A stretch of DNA of 25,491 nucleotides from Clostridia bacterium (GTDB taxonomy: Bacteria; Bacillota; Clostridia; Oscillospirales; CAG-272). Where the stretch lies: positions 1 through 25,491 of the forward strand of contig CAAFLY010000238.1 in NCBI GenBank assembly GCA_900763885.1, read 5' to 3'. The position numbers were made by a program, and so were the translations under genes. Numbering within the stretch: position 1 is the first letter of the stretch; each line of letters begins with the position of its first letter. This document shows positions 23,063 to 25,491 of the stretch, piece by piece. The notes beneath the pieces were generated by a model. The model worked only from the letters and a program-made list of their open reading frames with translations. It was not told the DNA's origin and did not search any database.

Positions 23063-23686
23063 TCACGTTTGTCCTGTGGCATTCTCCCTTGCGGCAAAAA
23101 ATGCATCGCAATAGCCGTTCCATTCCCTCTCGTAAGCGGCATGATCGAGCGGCACCAAATCCGCCGGCGTGAAGATATGCCGTTTTTTTGCTTCTTCGAC
23201 GAAGGCAAAGATATAGGCATCCGTCTCCTCCTCCACGGCACGCACCGTATCCCATCCGTTTTGCACCGCGAGATATAGACGCGTATGTCCGTCCAAGGAA
23301 ATATACCGCTCCCCCTGCCGCACCACCTGAATGATGCAGTCCGACGGCTCCTTCATAAAATCGGCTACCGCTGTGAGCTTCTCGCGATCCACAAAAAACT
23401 GAGAGGGCTGGATCGCGGACAATGGAACCCGGAAAATGGTCTTATCGGGAAGCATGGCGATTGCTTTTCCCTGCGGATCGGTAAAGCGCGTGATATGCGG
23501 TGCGTAGAAACGAAATGTATCGATCAATTCCCGGCAGTCCTCCGGCGCGTGATAGAGGGTCGCGTCCCGGTCGGAGGTGATCTCGAAATAAACGGGCTTG
23601 CCATCCGCCAAAAATGCGCCGTGCTCCTTCAGAATGTGTGCGGGAAAGCGGGGATCGTCATAGGTGTGGATGCGTTCGATGTCCAT
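23063..23686 (-). CDS. ParB-like domain protein, function unknown
   Basis: The protein has 207 residues. The central part (about 85-155) looks like a ParB/Srx-type N-terminal domain: VPLSAIQPSQFFVD, then IISV-like strands, then ISLDGHTRLYLAVQNGW, where DGHTRL (132-137) stands where ParB has GERR or GHRR. There is no helix-turn-helix DNA-binding domain as in chromosomal ParB, and no parA neighbour, so it is not the segregation protein. The N-terminal 80 residues (ILKEHGAFLADGKPVYFEITSD) are not recognised. In this superfamily the domain binds CTP or ATP; whether it does so here is unknown. AAGGAC precedes the start. It follows the SleB-type hydrolase gene by 31 bp, so it is probably co-transcribed with it. 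Confidence 0.78.
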   Translation of the reverse strand: MDIERIHTYDDPRFPAHILKEHGAFLADGKPVYFEITSDRDATLYHAPEDCRELIDTFRFYAPHITRFTDPQGKAIAMLPDKTIFRVPLSAIQPSQFFVDREKLTAVADFMKEPSDCIIQVVRQGERYISLDGHTRLYLAVQNGWDTVRAVEEETDAYIFAFVEEAKKRHIFTPADLVPLDHAAYEREWNGYCDAFFAARENATGQT

Positions 23687-23717
23687 AGAATTCTGTCCTT
23701 ATCCATTGAAAATGGGT

Positions 23718-24539
23718 TCATTCGTAAAAATCGTGGCTTCCGATGGTGCAGACGTAGGTGCGGTTCTGCGGGACCCAGAAGCTCGTGGCAATCGTCGGAT
23801 TGAGGAAATAGAGGATGTCGTCATGCCGCTTCACGCCCTCAAGACAGATTTTGGCGGCAGCGACGGAATCCGCGTTCGGGGTATTGTCGATGGCACCGTT
23901 GACGGTTGGGGTAAACTGCACGCCGGACGCGTTGTCAAAGATCACGCCGTAGACGGTTTCGGGAAACGCCGCGTCCTCCACGCGATTGAGCACCACCTCT
24001 CCGACCGCGAGCTTTCCGGCAAACGGTTCGCCCTGTGCCTCCGCGTGGATGATCCGGGACAGCCAGTATACCTCATCCGCGTCGTAGTATTCCGAGGCGG
24101 GCGTGATGGCGGCGGTTTCACGGGTCAGATACACCGTGTCTGTCTCGCCGTCCCAGGTGTGGTCAAAGCCGAACGCCTTGGAGATGGTCGTGAGCGGTAC
24201 GAGCATTACGCCGTCTCTGTTTGTGAATGTGCCGTATTCACACCACAGGAGCCTTCCGTTTGCCTCGATGTATTGTCCGTTTTCCGTTGCCGATACGGTC
24301 AGCGCGTCCGTTTTCACGTAGGCGGTTTCCGTTTCCGCATCCCACGACACCACGGCGTTGTCCATCGCGGCGGAAAACTCACGCAGGGACACATAGGCGG
24401 TATCGTTGCAGACCTCGACCATGCCGGAATACGGATAGCCGTCCGCAATGACGGAAACGGAATCGGCGGCGGATATGGCAATGGCTGCCGCGGCGATGGC
24501 ACAGGCGGATAATGCGGTAAATATTGTGTGCTTATTCAT
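23718..24539 (-). CDS. SleB-type cell wall hydrolase with copper-amine-oxidase-like N-terminal domain
   Basis: The protein has 273 residues. A signal peptide covers about the first 25 residues (MNKHTIFTALSACAIAAAAIAISAA in outline). Residues about 28-140 form the 'copper amine oxidase N-terminal' type of repeat common in Clostridia (YVSLREFSAAMDNAV, VMLVPLTTISKAFGF), a wall- or self-binding module that does not bind copper. Residues about 152-273 are a SleB/hydrolase_2 domain with SRIIHAEAQGE (catalytic Glu167) and AVGEVVLNRVE. This fold cleaves peptidoglycan glycan strands; in spore formers SleB acts on cortex, but many paralogues act in vegetative cells. The open frame extends to 24725; AAAGGAGAAG and the signal peptide decide for 24539. 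The ParB-like gene follows after 31 bp. Confidence 0.9.
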   Translation of the reverse strand: MNKHTIFTALSACAIAAAAIAISAADSVSVIADGYPYSGMVEVCNDTAYVSLREFSAAMDNAVVSWDAETETAYVKTDALTVSATENGQYIEANGRLLWCEYGTFTNRDGVMLVPLTTISKAFGFDHTWDGETDTVYLTRETAAITPASEYYDADEVYWLSRIIHAEAQGEPFAGKLAVGEVVLNRVEDAAFPETVYGVIFDNASGVQFTPTVNGAIDNTPNADSVAAAKICLEGVKRHDDILYFLNPTIATSFWVPQNRTYVCTIGSHDFYE

Positions 24540-24673
24540 GGTATCTTCTCCTTTGCGGGACACACTGTATCCTTTCGCTCTGTGATAAGCAAACCTTGCG
24601 CAAATTGGCAGGGACAGTGGAATACAGTGCGTTTCTGCCTTTTTATGATACCATAGGATTGCCCGAAAATCCA

Positions 24674-24722
24674 CAGGAAATCGCTGGATGGAAGGTTTTC
24701 CCACAAACGGGGAGATTTCCTG
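24674..24722 (-). terminator. Hairpin behind the SdpI-like gene, possible terminator
   Basis: CAGGAAATC (24674-24682) and GATTTCCTG (24714-24722) form a perfect 9-bp stem around a 31-base loop that can itself fold weakly (TCCC/GGGA). It starts 11 bases past the SdpI-like stop on the minus strand. It is followed there by TGGATTTTCGG, a short T run only, so termination may be weak. The rest of the 194-bp gap upstream of the SleB-type gene gave no promoter I would defend. Confidence 0.45.
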
Positions 24723-24733
24723 CACAGGATTGC

Positions 24734-25399
24734 CTATACTGGATCGGTGTCACCCGCAGCCCTGTCGTTTCGCGCGATGATCCATGATGCCGCGATCCCG
24801 GCGTTTGCCCAGACGGCGAAGGTCACAATCAGCGCGACGATACACGGAAAGCCGTGGAGATGGAAAGAGACATATACAAGGATCGCACCGCAGACGATGG
24901 CGGAGATCCCGGCGAAATACTGGCTTTTGCGCCAGGTACGCTCGTTTTGCATACTCCAGACAGTGCGCAGTCCGACAAGGCTGTTTCTATGTACCCGCGG
25001 CATCAGAAAGCCAAGGGCAACGAGAAACGCGCCCATGGATACGGCGACCATCCGGGGCAGATCCGCCGCGCTCTCTCCGTGCTCCATCGCCCGCCACATA
25101 TAGTATATGCCTATCGCACAGGTGAACAGCTCTATGACCAGTGCCGTGACAAGGGTCCACTTTTCCCCGGAGAGATCTCCCCGATCGCCTGCTGCCTTTG
25201 CAACAAGCCCGAAAAAGACCGTCATCAGGATCGTGAAGCCCGGAAAGAGGAAATACTCATACCGACTGCCGTACCGGTCGATCTCTCCGGCAAGGTTATA
25301 ATGCACCGGGACCGTCTCCGGCAGTAGAAAGAGAAACGCGGCTTGTGCGACCGTACAGAATATCGCCGCGGCAATCAGGATAACATGGAATTTTTTCAT
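24734..25399 (-). CDS. SdpI-like membrane protein (DUF1648 plus SdpI domain)
   Basis: The protein has 221 residues with about six hydrophobic segments, so it is an integral membrane protein. The N-terminal DUF1648 part contains PVHYNLAGEIDRYGSR (31-46). The C-terminal part has the SdpI signature NSLVGLRTVWSMQNERTWRKSQ. In Bacillus subtilis SdpI gives immunity to the toxin SdpC and signals to its repressor SdpR, but most relatives in other Firmicutes are orphans of unknown role. No toxin gene and no complete ArsR-type repressor gene are visible here. The start at 25399 has AAGGAG before it; a longer frame to 25441 overlaps the end of the upstream gene. It lies 25 bp after the partial upstream frame, suggesting an operon. 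Confidence 0.88.
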   Translation of the reverse strand: MKKFHVILIAAAIFCTVAQAAFLFLLPETVPVHYNLAGEIDRYGSRYEYFLFPGFTILMTVFFGLVAKAAGDRGDLSGEKWTLVTALVIELFTCAIGIYYMWRAMEHGESAADLPRMVAVSMGAFLVALGFLMPRVHRNSLVGLRTVWSMQNERTWRKSQYFAGISAIVCGAILVYVSFHLHGFPCIVALIVTFAVWANAGIAASWIIARNDRAAGDTDPV

Positions 25400-25424
25400 G
25401 ATTTTTCTCCTTATTTTGCTTGGT

Positions 25425-25491
25425 TTATCGGCGTCTCTCAAGAATACGCTGCATCATTACGCTTGCGTCGATTTTCTGGCGCAAAAGCAAC
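25425..25491 (-). CDS. C-terminal end of an unidentified gene, cut by window edge
   Basis: A minus-strand frame enters from the window edge and ends with ...QKIDASVMMQRILERRR and a TAA at 25427-25425. Only 22 codons are visible, too few for identification. Its stop is 25 bp before the SdpI-like start, on the same strand. By analogy with sdpRI an ArsR-type regulator could be expected there, but the visible tail does not prove it, and non-coding sequence remains possible. Confidence 0.4.
   Translation of the reverse strand, partial: LLLRQKIDASVMMQRILERRR

Noticed and set aside
23664..24512. Plus-strand open frame of 282 codons opposite the SleB-type gene
   Set aside because: It is glycine/valine/arginine-rich shadow sequence without start signals; the minus-strand gene has a signal peptide and catalytic motif.
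24540..24733. Promoter for the SleB-type gene (for example TTGCTT-17-TACAGT or a sporulation sigma site)
   Set aside because: The matches are too weak to separate from chance, and no forespore-type consensus could be placed with confidence.

Overview
The window reads as chromosome of a spore-forming-type Gram-positive anaerobe, most likely class Clostridia (possibly Oscillospirales-like; this is inference). The indicators are a T-box riboswitch, HPr/enzyme I, the tilS-hpt-ftsH block, a class B sortase, SLH domains, a SleB-type cell wall hydrolase, AGGAG ribosome-binding sites and TTGACA/TATAAT-like promoters. GC content looks moderately high, which creates many long antisense reading frames that are not genes. 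No tRNA, rRNA, CRISPR array, insertion sequence or prophage gene was found.

Left part (1-7.1 kb). ptsH-ptsI lie on the minus strand, with ptsI cut off by the window edge. They diverge from a plus-strand unit that starts with a good promoter and a phenylalanine-type T-box leader (specifier UUC). Its first gene is a histidine phosphatase, followed by pheS and pheT, so charging of tRNA-Phe is predicted to control both synthetase subunits and the phosphatase. A PRPP-dependent phosphoribosyltransferase follows.

Middle part (7.1-15.2 kb). A two-gene potassium uptake system follows (trkA and trkH, overlapping by ATGA), then a secreted SGNH-hydrolase lipoprotein. This plus-strand run meets a minus-strand pair at a bidirectional terminator. 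The pair encodes an SLH-anchored transglutaminase-like protein and a metallo-beta-lactamase-fold lipoprotein with a lamin-tail-like C-terminus, translationally coupled. Upstream of them is a hydroxypyruvate-isomerase-like gene with a near-consensus promoter of its own.

Right part (15.3-25.5 kb). The minus-strand tilS-hpt-ftsH block comes first. Next is a small membrane-protein gene, divergent from a plus-strand unit of class B sortase, RlmA-like rRNA methyltransferase and family 2 glycosyltransferase. That unit ends at a large two-stem bidirectional terminator, which also serves a minus-strand series of SdpI-like membrane protein, SleB-type hydrolase and ParB-like protein. The last bases hold the C-terminus of one more minus-strand gene.

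Most of the content is core housekeeping and cell-surface functions. No clearly new multi-gene system was identified. The least ordinary items are an HPr lacking the regulatory serine, a phosphatase placed first in a Phe T-box operon, the coupled SLH-transglutaminase/MBL-lipoprotein pair, and the leader hairpin between the apparent ribosome-binding site and the start codon of trkA.
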